Below the pieces are notes generated by a model that saw nothing but the letters and a program-made list of their open reading frames with translations, had not been told where the DNA came from and did no database searches. From contig JABAKD010000030.1 in the NCBI GenBank assembly GCA_012845835.1, forward strand, positions 15,269,210 through 15,333,209: a stretch of DNA of 64,000 nt, read 5' to 3'. Origin of the DNA: Undaria pinnatifida (lineage: Eukaryota > Sar > Phaeophyceae > Laminariales > Alariaceae). Positions 1 to 11,127 of this stretch are shown piece by piece (positions within the stretch are counted from its first letter, which is position 1; every line of letters starts with the position of its first letter). The position numbers and the translations under genes are program-made.

Positions 1-455
1 ATGACTTGAAACCTACCCCGCTTGGAGCCAACGAACACTGTAGAGGAATCGATTCGGTCTAGCTTCATGGGTGATCCAAGGATCAGCAGTATTGGAACAG
101 GACCATACTCTCGAAGAAGCTAAAGGAGCGAAAGCGCAGGCGATCGGAGGACGGCAAATCTCACAGGGAGGCAGGTGGGGATGGGCCATATTTTGGAGCC
201 GGCTTTTCGGAGAGCAGCGGGGACGAGCAGCAAGGCGCAAATTGGAGTTCGGTGGGAAGAAGGAGAGAGCCACCGCTGGTATAGCAGGGGGATATGCTGT
301 ACTGTCGTCGTCGGGATTCGTCGATGGTGGAAGAGGGAGTAGGGAGGGCAGCTTGATAGGCGAGTTCTTTTCTGACGAGGGCTAGTGTTTTTGGGCCGGT
401 CAAACTTGCTCTACAGTCACGTGACTAAGTGGTCCAGTGGGTAGTGCCATGTAAC
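1..455. repeat. Composite dispersed repeat, copy 1 (truncated by window edge)
   Basis: About 450 bp matching 2811-3264 with only scattered substitutions. The match runs from the ATGACTTGAAACCT start through a G/A-rich body to a tRNA-like A-box segment near 425-445. Both strands carry a similar open frame in the two copies, which reflects shared sequence and not a proven gene. It may be an LTR, a SINE-LTR composite or a segmental repeat. The true left end cannot be seen because the window starts here. Confidence 0.7.
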
Positions 456-605
456 CAACGAACGTTGGGTCGTGGGTTCGAATCTCATCGCGTTCATATT
501 TCGTTTTGCCAGCGTGCGCACTGGAGACAATATGAATGGTTATGATAGTTCGCTCCTGGGTACTGCTGTAGTGCGTGGCGAGTAAAGCCCTACAGTTAAG
601 CATGA
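405..605 (+). repeat. tRNA-derived SINE-like unit
   Basis: A tRNA-like promoter head has an A-box-like TGGTCCAGTGGGTAG (about 430-445) and a B-box-like GGGTTCGAATC (about 474-485). It is followed by a body (about 510-590) that recurs in the units at 4,676-4,890 and, inverted, at 4,960-5,110. No complete cloverleaf can be drawn, so this is a SINE and not a tRNA gene. Confidence 0.6.
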
Positions 606-2810
606 CCGTAGACAGGGAGTAGCAGCAGCTTATAATGTCCACGGTGAAAGCGTCCCAAGGACACCCCCACCGTACACAGCGGACAGGGGGGTTTACACCA
701 ACAGCTAAAAGCCCTATGGCGAAAGCACGGCCGTGGGCACTCTCGCCGTGTGTTGCGAGCGTTTTTTTAAGTCGCACGACATTTATTTTCGTTTTTTTTT
801 GCCGTACGCACTCCACTTTAGAAGGTTGGTTGTGGAGGCAGCAGGTATGGGGTTATCTGCACATTCCGCGAGAAGTCGTACGGCTGTGTGCACTCTACCA
901 GGGGGGTGGTTTGGTAGGGCAAAGTCGCGCGGATATACTAGCAGCGTGCTTCCTGCTGCTGGTAACAGTGGTAAGAACGGATGTGGGATAATCGTGAGCT
1001 GTCTGCAGCAGTACCAAATGACGGTGGGATTTCGTCCGGGCAACAACTCGAGCGGCATGGCCGCACGCACTCCATGATACGCAGCAGCAACAGCAGCAGC
1101 GGAAGAGGTCATGGAGGGAGAAGATCGGTCCATTTTTTCGCCAGCCGGAGCTTTAAGGTTCGGCAACATCGCGGGGCGGGGGGGGGGGATAGGTCTGGTC
1201 AAAGTGGCGAACATATTTTTACGATGGATTCACTTTTCGATCGAGATGTTGTTTTCGGTCAAATTTGTCGTTTAGTTATTTATGGCATAAGGGTGGAGAC
1301 CGGATAATATTATGGGATTTATTTGCGGTGAGGGTCGAGACCCGCAGATACTATAATCTAAGATTCGTTTTGGATGGTATACGTAGTTTTTTTCGCCTGG
1401 TAGTTCTGAAGTGTGTTTTCATGTTCAAATCAAACAGCCTTTGTAAATCCGAAACACTTGTAGCGTTTTTCTGGTGTAGACAGGACCAGAAGGGGACTGG
1501 TGGAGGTGATATACATACGGTGACGGTTTTGAGAAATGGGTACGTACAGGCGAACATTGAGAGGAGCACTGCAGATGTGTGGTATTGATGGTGGCACTGG
1601 TTGTATTGAACTTTGCGGGCATTTTTGTTTTTGGCGGTAATCTTCTGATTAATTGCAAAATAAAGACGGGTGGGCATATTCATGATTGATTGGTTGTTCT
1701 GCCTAAAGTTCATTTTGCGAATGCGTACATTCGCAGTGGAGGAGTGAAATGATTCATTTTTGCGATGATCGAATAGTTTTAGTAGGTGGGAGGGCTTGGG
1801 CTGTTCGTTTCGACAGTGGCAGCTTTTTATTGTTTCTTTATTCGATTATTTGAGGCTATAGCAAACAAAAGCCCCAAAGGGAGCATTTTAAGCTTTATAA
1901 TGGTTTGCAAGTGATCAACATTTCGGGTGATTAAGCTTGTTGGCGAGGATTGGTTACACTGGCTAATATGATTTGCTGGTATCTCTTGTTTGCGGTTGCC
2001 TAAGTGTGTTGACGAGGTGGGATGAGGCATCCTTGTGCCCGCACAGTGCAGGACATACTCGTCTCAAAATGAGGGAGGGGATGCAAAGTCATGATTAGCC
2101 ATTGAATTACCGACGTTGTTTTTCCGAACTTGATGGGTGGTTGCAATCGTGTTTGGGAATTCGAAGGATGAGATATTTCGATAAGTTGGTTTAATTCACA
2201 AGCAAGTTCTTTTACATTGTTTTGCAATGAAAAACGGGGCGTCTTGTGAATGGTCAGATACTCTTTGTATCAGGGAGGGAGTAGGCTAATTGTCGCGTCG
2301 GATAAATTCTGTGTTTGCGGACAAGAATATATGCAACATTGTTTTGCCGGTATGATCTGTGTATCTATGGCGGTCGTAGGGGACAGTGGGACACCTTGGT
2401 GTGGGTGACTTCGCAATCTCTGGCATGTTATGTGGTGCATCAGGTTTTTGCTCTGAAGGCGCGGCTGTTGTAATCTCTTCTTGTGATTACAACTGTTGTA
2501 AGTGGGAGTAGGAAAGAGGTTTTCGCTCATGAGGATGAGTGTCTTCTTGCCATTTTTGTTGTGTTAGATGATGGAATTAAGTACATTGTAGATTCGTCAG
2601 TGTCTTGTGAAGAATCCGGGAGGGCGTTGATTTGGGATTTTCAGTATGACATTTGCTTTTCAGTTTCGTGCCGGTTCGGGCCATTGAACTATTATTGGGT
2701 ACCTAGTAGTACCTGGCTGGTGTTCTTGATCGTAGACTGCTGTGAGCTCTCGCTTACTGGCTCACTCTTCTCGGCTTGCCTCTACCCTGGGTCTGGGAGA
2801 CGTCATACAA
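606..2810. other. Intervening DNA between the two composite repeat copies, no gene recognised
   Basis: About 2.2 kb with no convincing coding segment. The open frames are short, overlap on both strands and show no family resemblance. If the flanking 450-bp repeats are LTRs, this would be a decayed internal region, but no retroviral-type motif was seen. Confidence 0.5.
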
Positions 2811-3264
2811 TGACTTGAAACCTGCCCCACTTGGGGCTAATCAACACTGTAGAGGAAGCGATTCGGTCTAGCCTCATGGGTGATCCAAGGATCAGAAGTA
2901 TTGGAACAGGGCCATACTCTCGAAGAAGCTAAAGGAGCGAAAGCGCAGGCGATCGGAGGACGGCAAATCTTACAGGGAGGCAGGTGGGGATGGGCCATAT
3001 TTTGGAGCCGGCTTTTCGGAGAGCAGCGGAGACGAGCAGCAAGGCGCAAATTGGAGTTCGGTGGGAAGAAGGAGAGAGCCACCGCTGGTATAGCAGGGGG
3101 ATATGCTGTACTGTCGTCGTCGGGATTCGTCGATGGTGGAAGAGGGAGTAGGGAAGGCAGCTTGATAGGCGAGTTCTTTTCTGACCAGGGGCGGTATTTT
3201 TGGGTCGGTCAAACTTGCTCTACAGTCACGTGACTAGGTGGTCCAGTGGATAGTGCTACACTAA
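2811..3264. repeat. Composite dispersed repeat, copy 2
   Basis: Second copy of the 1-455 repeat in the same orientation, about 2.8 kb downstream. It diverges from copy 1 just after the A-box-like head (TGGTCCAGTGGATAG), where the CCATGG minisatellite begins. The B-box and SINE body present after copy 1 are therefore missing here. Confidence 0.75.
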
Positions 3265-4425
3265 CCAACAGGTGGATGCACCATGGGCACATCATGGTCA
3301 CGGTATGCACATGGTGTATCCATGGCACATTCATGGCGCGTCCATGGCACGTGCTTGGTGCATCCATGGCACGTCCATGACACGTCCATGGTGCATCCGT
3401 GGCACATGCATGGTGCGTCCATGGCACATCCGTGGCACGTCCATGGTGCATCCATGGTGCATCTATGGCGTGTCCGTGGCACGTGCATGGTGCGTCCATG
3501 GAATATCCATGGCACGTCCATGGCGCGTTCATGGAAAATCTGTGGCACGTCCATGGCACATATCGATGGTGCGTTCGAGGCACGTCATGGTGCGTTCATG
3601 ACACGTTCACGGTGAATTCATTTTATGTTCATAGTGGTGTGTCCATTGTATGTCCCTGGTTCATCCATGGTGCGGCGATGGTACGTATATGAATCATGTA
3701 CTGATGACGTTGAGGCTGCCGTGGTACATGACAAGGACATCCATGATCTGCCCGACGGAGTGCGGTGGCAATGTCATGGACATACCATGGATATACCATG
3801 GCCGTCCGCGGGGCGTGCATGGTGCGTCCATGGTGGTGCATGAGATAAGTCGGGGCACGTCCATGGTACATGGATGGCACGTTATGGGAGTTGACATGGC
3901 ATGTTCATGGCGTGTCCCAAGTGACGTGCCATGGGACATGCCATGAACATGCCGTGAATATGCCGTGAACATGCGGTCAATATGCCATGGCATATTGACC
4001 ATGGCGGGTCATGGAATGTACCATGGCAGTGCCAGGGCATGTTCATGGCATTGCCATGGCATTGCCATGGCATTGCCATGGCTTGTGCCGTGGCCTCACA
4101 TGTTCCATGACCCTTACGTGGGCCATGACACGTGCCATGGACTATATATTGACCATCGATGGGCCATCCTAGGCCCATCCATGGTATACCATGTAGGGGC
4201 CATGTATGGCGCGTGACATGTCATGGCATGCCGTAGTGTACGCCATGGAGACACCACGGAGGCACCATGGACGAACAATGGACGCACCATGGTATCCCAT
4301 GGTATGTGCCATGGTGTTGCCATGGTGGTGTCATGGTATTGCCATGGTACGTGCCATGGCCTATCCAGCTAACGTAAAGACGTTGCCGATGTCATGGCAC
4401 TGCCATGGGGTTGATATTGCTGGGG
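3262..4425. repeat. Degenerate 12-bp minisatellite rich in CCATGG
   Basis: About 1.16 kb of imperfect tandem 12-mers alternating CCATGG with GCACGT, TGCATC or GCACAT. From about 4,030 it shifts to a GCCATGGCATT register. The core CCATGG is palindromic, so both strands carry the same word and open reading frames rich in His, Met and Trp arise on both. Those frames are by-products of the repeat. Unit purity falls in the centre (about 3,600-3,780). Confidence 0.9.
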
Positions 4426-4436
4426 TGTGACACTCA

Positions 4437-4476
4437 GAGCCCTAACCTTAACACCGACCCGAACCCTATCCCTAAC
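4437..4476. repeat. Short degenerate telomere-like CCCTAA tract
   Basis: Runs of CCCTAACC, GAACCCTA and CCCTAAC lie just beyond the minisatellite. The words resemble the CCCTAA/TTAGGG telomere repeat, but only about five imperfect units are present. It could be an interstitial telomere scar or chance. Confidence 0.3.
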
Positions 4477-4649
4477 TGGCAGGGAATCTCTATGAGTTGT
4501 GATGGCGGTGCCATGGCGCACGCATTTATACCGGTCCAGCCGCCACACTGCTCATTCATAAACATCCGTGGCAAGTGCGCTGCAAAGAAGACACCAAACC
4601 CAACAAGAACGAGCGAAGCGACCGCCCGTGGGATGTATGCTTGTGTTGG

Positions 4650-4890
4650 TTATAAAGAATTACCCACTGGCCGACGCAGTCATTGTGACTTTGTAGCTCA
4701 GTGGGTAATTCTATATAACCAACAAAATATATGTTTGGGAGTCCGATAATTGACTCTCACCGACTTCGTAACAGGGATCTCCGGGGCTCTCCCCTCGCCA
4801 CGCACTACTACCGAAGTACTCAGGAGCAAACCATCATAACCATTCACGTCTCCAGCGCGCACGCTCGCAAAGACGCTAGTCTATTTCCTT
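4650..4890 (+). repeat. SINE-like unit, left arm of an inverted pair
   Basis: The tRNA-like head contains TTGTAGCTCAGTGGGTAAT (about 4,692-4,710). The body runs to GCGCGCACGCTCGCAAA near 4,870. Nearly the whole unit is repeated in reverse complement at 4,955-5,165, separated by a spacer of about 75 bp. The head itself is preceded by its own reverse complement (about 4,655-4,676), making a small hairpin. Confidence 0.7.
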
Positions 4891-4954
4891 ATTTTGCTTT
4901 CTTGGAAAAAAGCGGAAACATGCTGCTTGTTTCTGGGAAAACAAAATAAGGAAT

Positions 4955-5165
4955 TAAAGTATTTGCGAGCGTGCGCGCTGGAGACGTGAATGGTTATATG
5001 GTAGTTTGCTCCTTGGGTACTTCGGTAGTGCGTGGCGAGGGGAGAGAGCCCCGTAGATCCCTGTTATGAAGTCGGTGAGATATTTTGTTGGTTATATAGA
5101 ACTACCCACTGGCCCACGTAGTCACGGTAACTACGTGGGCCAGTGGGTGGTTCTAAGTAAGCAAC
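4955..5165 (-). repeat. SINE-like unit, right arm of the inverted pair, ending in a hairpin
   Basis: Reverse complement of the 4,676-4,890 SINE. At its head (about 5,100-5,155) a 22-bp stem containing CTGGCCCACGTAGT pairs with ACTACGTGGGCCAG across a 7-nt loop, with one mismatch. This looks like two heads meeting in opposite orientation. Confidence 0.7.
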
Positions 5166-5269
5166 AGCCTGTAGCCCGTAGGCCAGTTTCTTGCGATGAA
5201 CCACAGCAGTATCTAGTTGCGGTGTCTCTGATGATTTTTGCAGGGCTTTCACGGCTCATGACCCCACGC

Positions 5270-5425
5270 GCGAACCGGGTCAGGAGTTTTCGAAGTCTTG
5301 CGGGACGAGTCGGGTCGGATCAGGAGGGGTGTGAATTCTCACGGGTCGGGTCGAATTGGCTCAAATACCACGGGCCGGGTCGGGTAGGGTCGGGTCAGGT
5401 GACCCGATCCGACTCGCGAGAAGTG
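5270..5425. repeat. GGGTCGGGT-rich simple-sequence patch
   Basis: Repeated CGGGTC / GGGTCGGGT words, densest at 5,335-5,405, give a G-rich plus strand. No gene is visible. It lies directly left of the MITE-like element. Confidence 0.55.
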
Positions 5426-5470
5426 ACCTGGCCGGCGAAAGCGCTGGGTGTTTTTACGAGTCCCTCTTGG

Positions 5471-5655
5471 TACAGTGGGCACCCCGATTTAAGAGCACCC
5501 AAGTTAAGAGCATTCTGGAGCTAAGAGCGGCCAACTCGGCATGTCCCGCCACACTAAAGCCAAAATATTTCCCACTACAGATTAGAGCGCTTTGACGTTA
5601 AGGGCGCCTGTTTCGGCTTGTCACGGGGTGCTCTTAAATCGGGGTGCCCACTGCA
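5471..5655. mobile_element. Pogo/Tc1-mariner-like MITE
   Basis: A short non-coding element bounded by 28-bp perfect terminal inverted repeats: 5,473-5,500, starting CAGTGGGCACCCCG, and its reverse complement at 5,626-5,653. The left flank is TA; the right flank is CA, a possible decayed TA target duplication. Sub-terminal words TTAAGAGC, CTAAGAGC and TTAGAGCG repeat inside. The CAGTGG-type end and the CCCGATTTAA motif resemble pogo-superfamily ends (established knowledge). Family assignment is inference. No transposase is encoded, so it must rely on one elsewhere. Confidence 0.7.
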
Positions 5656-5659
5656 CCAA

Positions 5660-6915
5660 AATGTCTCGTCCTCCGGATTAAAAAAGCGGATGGTCAATTC
5701 TAGAAATTCCTCTGAAGACCTGAAACCTACTCATAGATGCCGGCAGTATACGAGACACCGGCACTATTGGGTACTGTGCTGTATTATTAGTACCTGGCTC
5801 CAATCGAACCACGCGATTTCACCCGCACTATACCGGCCGTAGGCAATTTTCAAGTGGCACAATAATAAGGAGACCCCACGCATACCTGGTGTACAACTGC
5901 TGTAGTGTACAACTTTGTCCTTCCCAACATTATTGAGCGTGCGACCCAGTGGGCCAGGCACCCACGCGGGTGATCGAGGGAGCTATCTAGACTATGTTTC
6001 AGCTTTGCGCTCGGCTGTGTTTTGGCGAGTCATGGCGAGGGAGATGCCTGTTGCCACTGTGGTCCCGGAGATTTCGTCTCAGCATCACTTGAGGCGCGGA
6101 GTGCGGGGAATTTTACAGCCAGCAAGCAGCAGCAGGTGTACGCAGAAGTACCGACGCACGGCTGGGTTTCTTATTTGGAAGAGGGTGCACTGATTTCAGT
6201 ACAACGCTGCAGGATTCATTGTTGTTGTTGTTGTTCTCACATTAACTCGCATAATCAAGTCCGTGGTCACAGGACAGGCTCCAGTCACTCTGGAGCTGAG
6301 GAATACCCCACGGAAAACACACACAACCCAAGGTGGTACACGCATATATCACAGCTGACGCAATTCATGCCTCCACCAGAAACATATAAAAGTGAAATCG
6401 GGAGTCAGTCTACGATGTGCCAGGTCCAGGCCGGTGCATACGTCTCACTACTCACGCCTGGAGAAACCAAATATTCCGATTGCCACCCAAGTAAGACTAC
6501 CACGTACATATTACACGTAGTATCATTGTATTTGTATACAGCTCAGCCTGGGTTTCTTATTGCCTTGCTCTGCTTGTTTTGTGTCTTCTTGTCGTGCCAG
6601 GTGCGCGACCTCGCACCTCGCAGCAGCTGCAAAGCGTAGTATTAATAATAGGATATAATAATAGACGTGTGCTGGCTGCGCAACTTTGAGGCACAAATGG
6701 TCCCACGAGACCATCACCCGCAGCTGCGTGGTTATGACACTGGGTCATGGCATGCGTGGTGGTGATCCAGCAGAGGATCCGGTCGGCAGGACATACATGC
6801 CCCCGCCGTCATCGCTCTTCTGTCCTTGATCGTGATGAGAGCAGACCGCCAAGAGCATTCGATTTCGGCAAATGAAAAAAGAGACAAGTTATCGACCTGC
6901 AATCATGTATGCGGA
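5660..6915. other. Intergenic stretch left of the YR retrotransposon
   Basis: No recognised gene. An open frame of about 205 codons at 6,022-6,639 has no domain I recognise, includes a (GTT)n microsatellite near 6,219-6,236 and is probably fortuitous. Confidence 0.45.
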
Positions 6916-7075
6916 TGTATTATTAAATCCAGATATGAAAAAAGATAAAATCGATCCCAGATCTGTCATGGAATAAAGAGCCCATAATTTGGAGAGCCAG
7001 GACACACGCTCACTTTTCAATTTGGCACCCTGTTTCGAGAGAAAAACACAGATTGAGAACTGATCTGTTGAGACA
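6916..7075 (+). repeat. A1 split direct repeat (left end of the YR element)
   Basis: 160 bp matching A2 (15,655-15,814) with one C/T difference at 7,065. It contains an AATAAA word. The match stops sharply after GAGACA, defining the repeat end. Confidence 0.9.
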
Positions 7076-7247
7076 CTCAATCGGCAGCCCGCGCGCCACC
7101 CCGTTCGCACTGTTTGCTTCGGGGTTTTGGCGCGGCTACTGCAGAAACCTCTCCTTTCGTCGCGTCTTCGTCGTGGGGGTGTTTTTTTTTTTTCCCTTTT
7201 TCCCCTTTCCTTGCTCCCTTTGATCTTCTCCCTTGCGTGTGGACTCC

Positions 7248-10200
7248 ATGTCGGGGATAATAAACATCGATGCCTCGAAGGCAGTCGTCCCCGACGACTT
7301 CAACACGATAGAGGAGGCGGTTGTGGTCGCTGACGGGCAGGGCATCGGTCGCTGGACGCTACAGAAGTTGGGTATTTCGCTAGACGGCTCCATTCGTGCG
7401 GCCTCGTCGCTCTCCGCCTCGAACCTTCAGACCACCCTCGGCATGTTGGTGACGGCGGGCGATGCGGACAACCCACCAGATTTTTTCCAAATTACGGCCG
7501 CAGCGTTTGGTGAAGGAGGATCCCCAGGCGAAATAGAAGAGCGCGCTAAGCGGGACATGTGCGCACAAGTCGCGGAGTACCTCTGGCGCTGCTCTGGCCG
7601 GGGGAAAATGAAGGTCGCGGAGGGTTACCTAATTTTTCCGAGCATCTCTTTCTCCGCCTCCGGTGTGGCGGATGTGGCAGCGACAGCGGAGGGCTACCGG
7701 GAGCATGACGACGACGTCCAAAGCGTCGCCAGTGCTTCACCAGCGGGGTCGACCGTTCCTAAGCGCACTCAGGGGGACATGCAGAGCCTCGTTAGCGAAT
7801 TGGATGGAATGGCGGAGCGGGGCGAGGGTGATGGCAGCAATCTCGGGGTGTCTGCTGGTTCGGCCAAAAAGAAGGCCAAACCAACCTACGTCACCCATAG
7901 GGATAAGGTGAGTCGCATGCTTGATCCCTCATTAACCAGTTTGGACGGCCCACTTACTATCATTGTTCTTTTCCCACGACCAGTTTTTCGGTGCACACAT
8001 GTACATTGTGTACATTATATATTTCTTCTCGGAACACAAAATTGCTCAAATGCTCTGAATTTGGATCGTGCTGGGCTCAAATCAGCACCGCGCGCTGCGT
8101 CGCGTTTGGAGGCGTGACATCATGCGCGCTCGTTTGCTTTCCTCTCTTGTTTTCTCCTGGTGTTTCCGTGGGGTGGGCCGTCCTTGTTTCTATCTCATGC
8201 GTGGGTAGGTGTCTCCCATGCATAGTCGGTGTGATTATGTGTGGATGCATTTGCATGTAGTCGGTGTTATTGTGTGTGGGTATATTTGCGTGTCTATTTT
8301 CCATCCCGAACGTCATTGGTTGGTTCGACTACGTTCTCCTCTCTACCCTGTCTACCACAACACACCTACACATAAGCCTATACGTTCGGCTTGTACGTGA
8401 CCCGTGAGGGGAGCGGTGTTTCCCCAACGTGAAGTTCTATTTGGAGCGTGTGGATGGTAGTTTTACTCGTTCTCAGGTGATACTACAGCGCTGTAATTAG
8501 TATTTGTGCAAAGTGTTCTCAAGAAGGTCGCAAACGAGCACGCATGACTCTGTTCGCATATGAGAATTTTTCCAGTCGTATGGTACTGACGACCACCGGC
8601 CCTGTTCATTCGTTTATGCTCATGTGATATCTCAACTGCTGTCGTTGCATTTGCGAAATTTTCTAGTCATACGGGTTATCATTTGCTCATGCTCATGTAG
8701 GTGACGCCACAGCAGTAGTAGCTGTATTATATATATTCCAGGTATAAAACATAAGGGAAGCTTAGTTCGCTTGCTGCAGGGGCTTTGTTCAACATCACAG
8801 ATGCAGCAACGTATGACCACGGCAGCTGTACTATATATCTACAATATTATACGGTATATATACTGTAGCTGTTCCGAAGCTTAGATTCTGTTCATACAAA
8901 ACATATGGTACACTCCATATATGTGTACTGCAGAGTCTGCTACAAAGCTCAGATGTGTTCGCAGTTGAGAACTTTCTCGTCGTATAATTCACAGACGACC
9001 ACAGGTTTTGTTCATGTGTTCATGCTCAATGGTGTTTTCTGACTTGAAAACGCATCGTTCCGTTCGTACTGGTCGTCGTATGGTTCACAGACCATCACAG
9101 GCTCTGTTCATTTGTTCACGTTCCGTTCGTACTGGTCGTCGTATTGTTCACAGACGATCATAAGCTTTGTTCATTGTTCATGCTCGCTGGCAAGTTCTGC
9201 CTCACAAACATTGTTCATGCTCGCTGGCAAGTTCTGCCTCGCAAACGCATCGTCGTATAGTTCACAGACGATCATAGGCTCTGCTCATTTGTTCACGTTC
9301 CGTTCGTGCTGGTCGTCGTATGGTTCACAGACGATCATAGGCTCTGTTCATTTTTTCATGCTCGCTGGCAAGTTCTGCCTCGCAAACGTATCGTTCCGTT
9401 AGCATTGGTCGCTTACTTTCCTTATGTTCAAAGGGAGGTTTTAGTTCGTTTGCTGCAGGTGCTTTGTTCAGCATGGCAGATGCGACAGCAGATGTACTAT
9501 ATTTATAATATGGTACATACTGTATCTATTCCAAAGCTCAGATTCTGAATAGATTTTCTCGCCGTGCGGTTCACCAACAACCGCGGGCTCTGTTCATGCG
9601 TTCATGTTCGCTGGTATTTTTCGGACTCGCAAGCAAATCGTTCCGTTGGCACTGGTCGCTCACTTCCCTTATGTTCAAGGGAAGGTTTAGTTCGCTGGCT
9701 GTAGATGCTTTGTTCAGCATCGCAGATAGCACCTTATGTCATAGCTCACGGAGGACATGCCAAATGTTTCTCCCGCGGTTTGTTCTTTCGGCTATTTTCG
9801 ATAGCGCATTTCTGTTCGGTGCTGGGCGCGGGCGATTTGGCCTCGACCCTCCTTGTTTGCGGCGGTTTTGTTACTACATTTCTTTGTTCCGATAGGCCGG
9901 CGCAACTCGTTCTCGTTGCCTGTCTTGGTTTTGGATTGGGCTGTTCTTTGCGTTGTTCAGACGCTTGCTCTTGATTATATGGACAGCGATGTTCTATGCT
10001 CTTGTTTTATGTTCACGCTCACAAAAATGTACGATGTTGGTGCCCTCGCGTTGTGCCGCTTTCGTTCTTCGCATATTCTGCGCGCGTCTCTAGTGGAATG
10101 CTAAGTACGCTAATTTGCTCCAGGCAACGTCGTCGCTGGATCGGCTGAAATGCCTCCCCGAACCTCAGCAGTACGGTCATATGACGTACATAAAGCACTT

Positions 10201-10792
10201 GATCAGTGAGTTGGAACGGCTCACCCGTCTCGATGACAGCTTACGCGACGCACGCGCGTTCATCTTGACGCTCGTCGCGGGTGTCGAGCATAGCATGGAG
10301 CACGGACAGCCCTTGGTGGCGGCGTTGTGGCTCCAGGACAAGTTGAAATCTGAATCCGAGGAGGGCGACATGGTGGACAGGTCGGCCATTGTTAAAGAGT
10401 TAACGACCGTCGGCAAGTTCCTCAGCTCCGACAAATTCTCCGGGTCGAAGAGCTCGTTGTGGAGTGGGTACCCGGTACCTTTGCTCTCTCCGCCCTTTGG
10501 TGACCTGGGCGGCACCGCGGCCCTCGGCTCGATGACGGCGTTTGGCGGAACGTCCGCCCTCGGTAGCTTCGACGGTCTCGGCGGTCCGCAGGCATGGAGA
10601 AATGGTTCCCAGTTTCAAGGGGCACGTAATAAGAGCCGCGGCGGCAAGGTTGGGAAGGTTGCTAGGTGCAATAAGTGCCGTCACGCGGGCAAGACTGGTC
10701 ACGCGATCATGCATTCTTTTCGTAACTGCCCGCTGACGAAATGCCATAAGTGTAATCAGAACGGCCATATCGAGCGCGATTGCCAGAATTAA
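7248..10792 (+). CDS. Gag-like nucleocapsid protein of the YR retrotransposon (two exons)
   Basis: Proposed join is 7,248-7,907 and 10,124-10,792, giving 442 residues. The first ATG after the CT-rich leader is at 7,248. Exon 1 ends ...GATAAG followed by GTGAGT. Exon 2 begins after TTTGCTCCAG, and both boundaries are phase 0. The N-terminal half is Ala/Ser/Gly-rich with no enzymatic motif. A helical region follows (about residues 230-310), then a Gly-rich linker. The C-terminus has a Cys/His-rich knuckle (CNKC...RNC) and a second canonical knuckle, CHKCNQNGHIERDC, typical of RNA-binding nucleocapsid domains. Without splicing, the first frame would end at 8,117, well short of the knuckles. The product should package element RNA in the cytoplasm. 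Splicing is inferred and not proven. Confidence 0.75.
7908..10123 (+). other. 2.2-kb putative intron inside Gag, with internal repeats
   Basis: Bounded by AAG|GTGAGT and TTTGCTCCAG|G. The stretch from about 8,560 to 9,700 is made of diverged copies of a unit of roughly 90-120 bp. It contains GGTTCACAGACGATCATAG, CTCTGTTCATTTGTTCACG and CTCGCTGGCAAGTTCTGCC, best preserved at 9,060-9,410. No coding potential was seen. Confidence 0.65.
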
Positions 10793-11127
10793 GACTTTTA
10801 CACGTAGTTACTGGGGCGCAAACACAGTGATGTTCTAGTCGATTCAATGTTCATCGCCGACCGGAGTTCTTTGCCGCTCCTTATCGTTCCTATATTCAGT
10901 GGTCTACGTTAAATAGGAGGTAGGCGCGCCTCCGATGTCCTTGGTTGTTCTTTCGGAGTTTCTCTTGGCTACTGATTTTGTCTTGTTAGCTGCGTTTGGG
11001 CAAGGAGTGGTTTTTCTTCTTTGATTGATTTGATCATGTTCCTCGTTTGGGTTTTTTCCCATGTTTGGTCTTTCAGGACCGACTAGAGTTCTTTTTGGTT
11101 AAATAATGTGATTCATCTTATTTACAG

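Noticed and set aside
13-273. Conserved minus-strand frame MALSFFPPNSNLRL repeated at 2,837-3,082
   Set aside because: It is conserved only because the DNA repeat is duplicated; other frames in the same repeat are equally conserved.
3209-4323. Open frames rich in His, Met and Trp on both strands
   Set aside because: They are translations of the 12-bp CCATGG minisatellite and occur in several frames at once.
6022-6639. 205-codon open frame
   Set aside because: No recognisable domain, includes a GTT microsatellite and has no splice or start context; likely chance.
7233-8117. Gag frame read through to 8,117 without splicing
   Set aside because: After 7,907 the translation loses coding character and lacks the zinc knuckles, which lie in phase after a good acceptor at 10,124.
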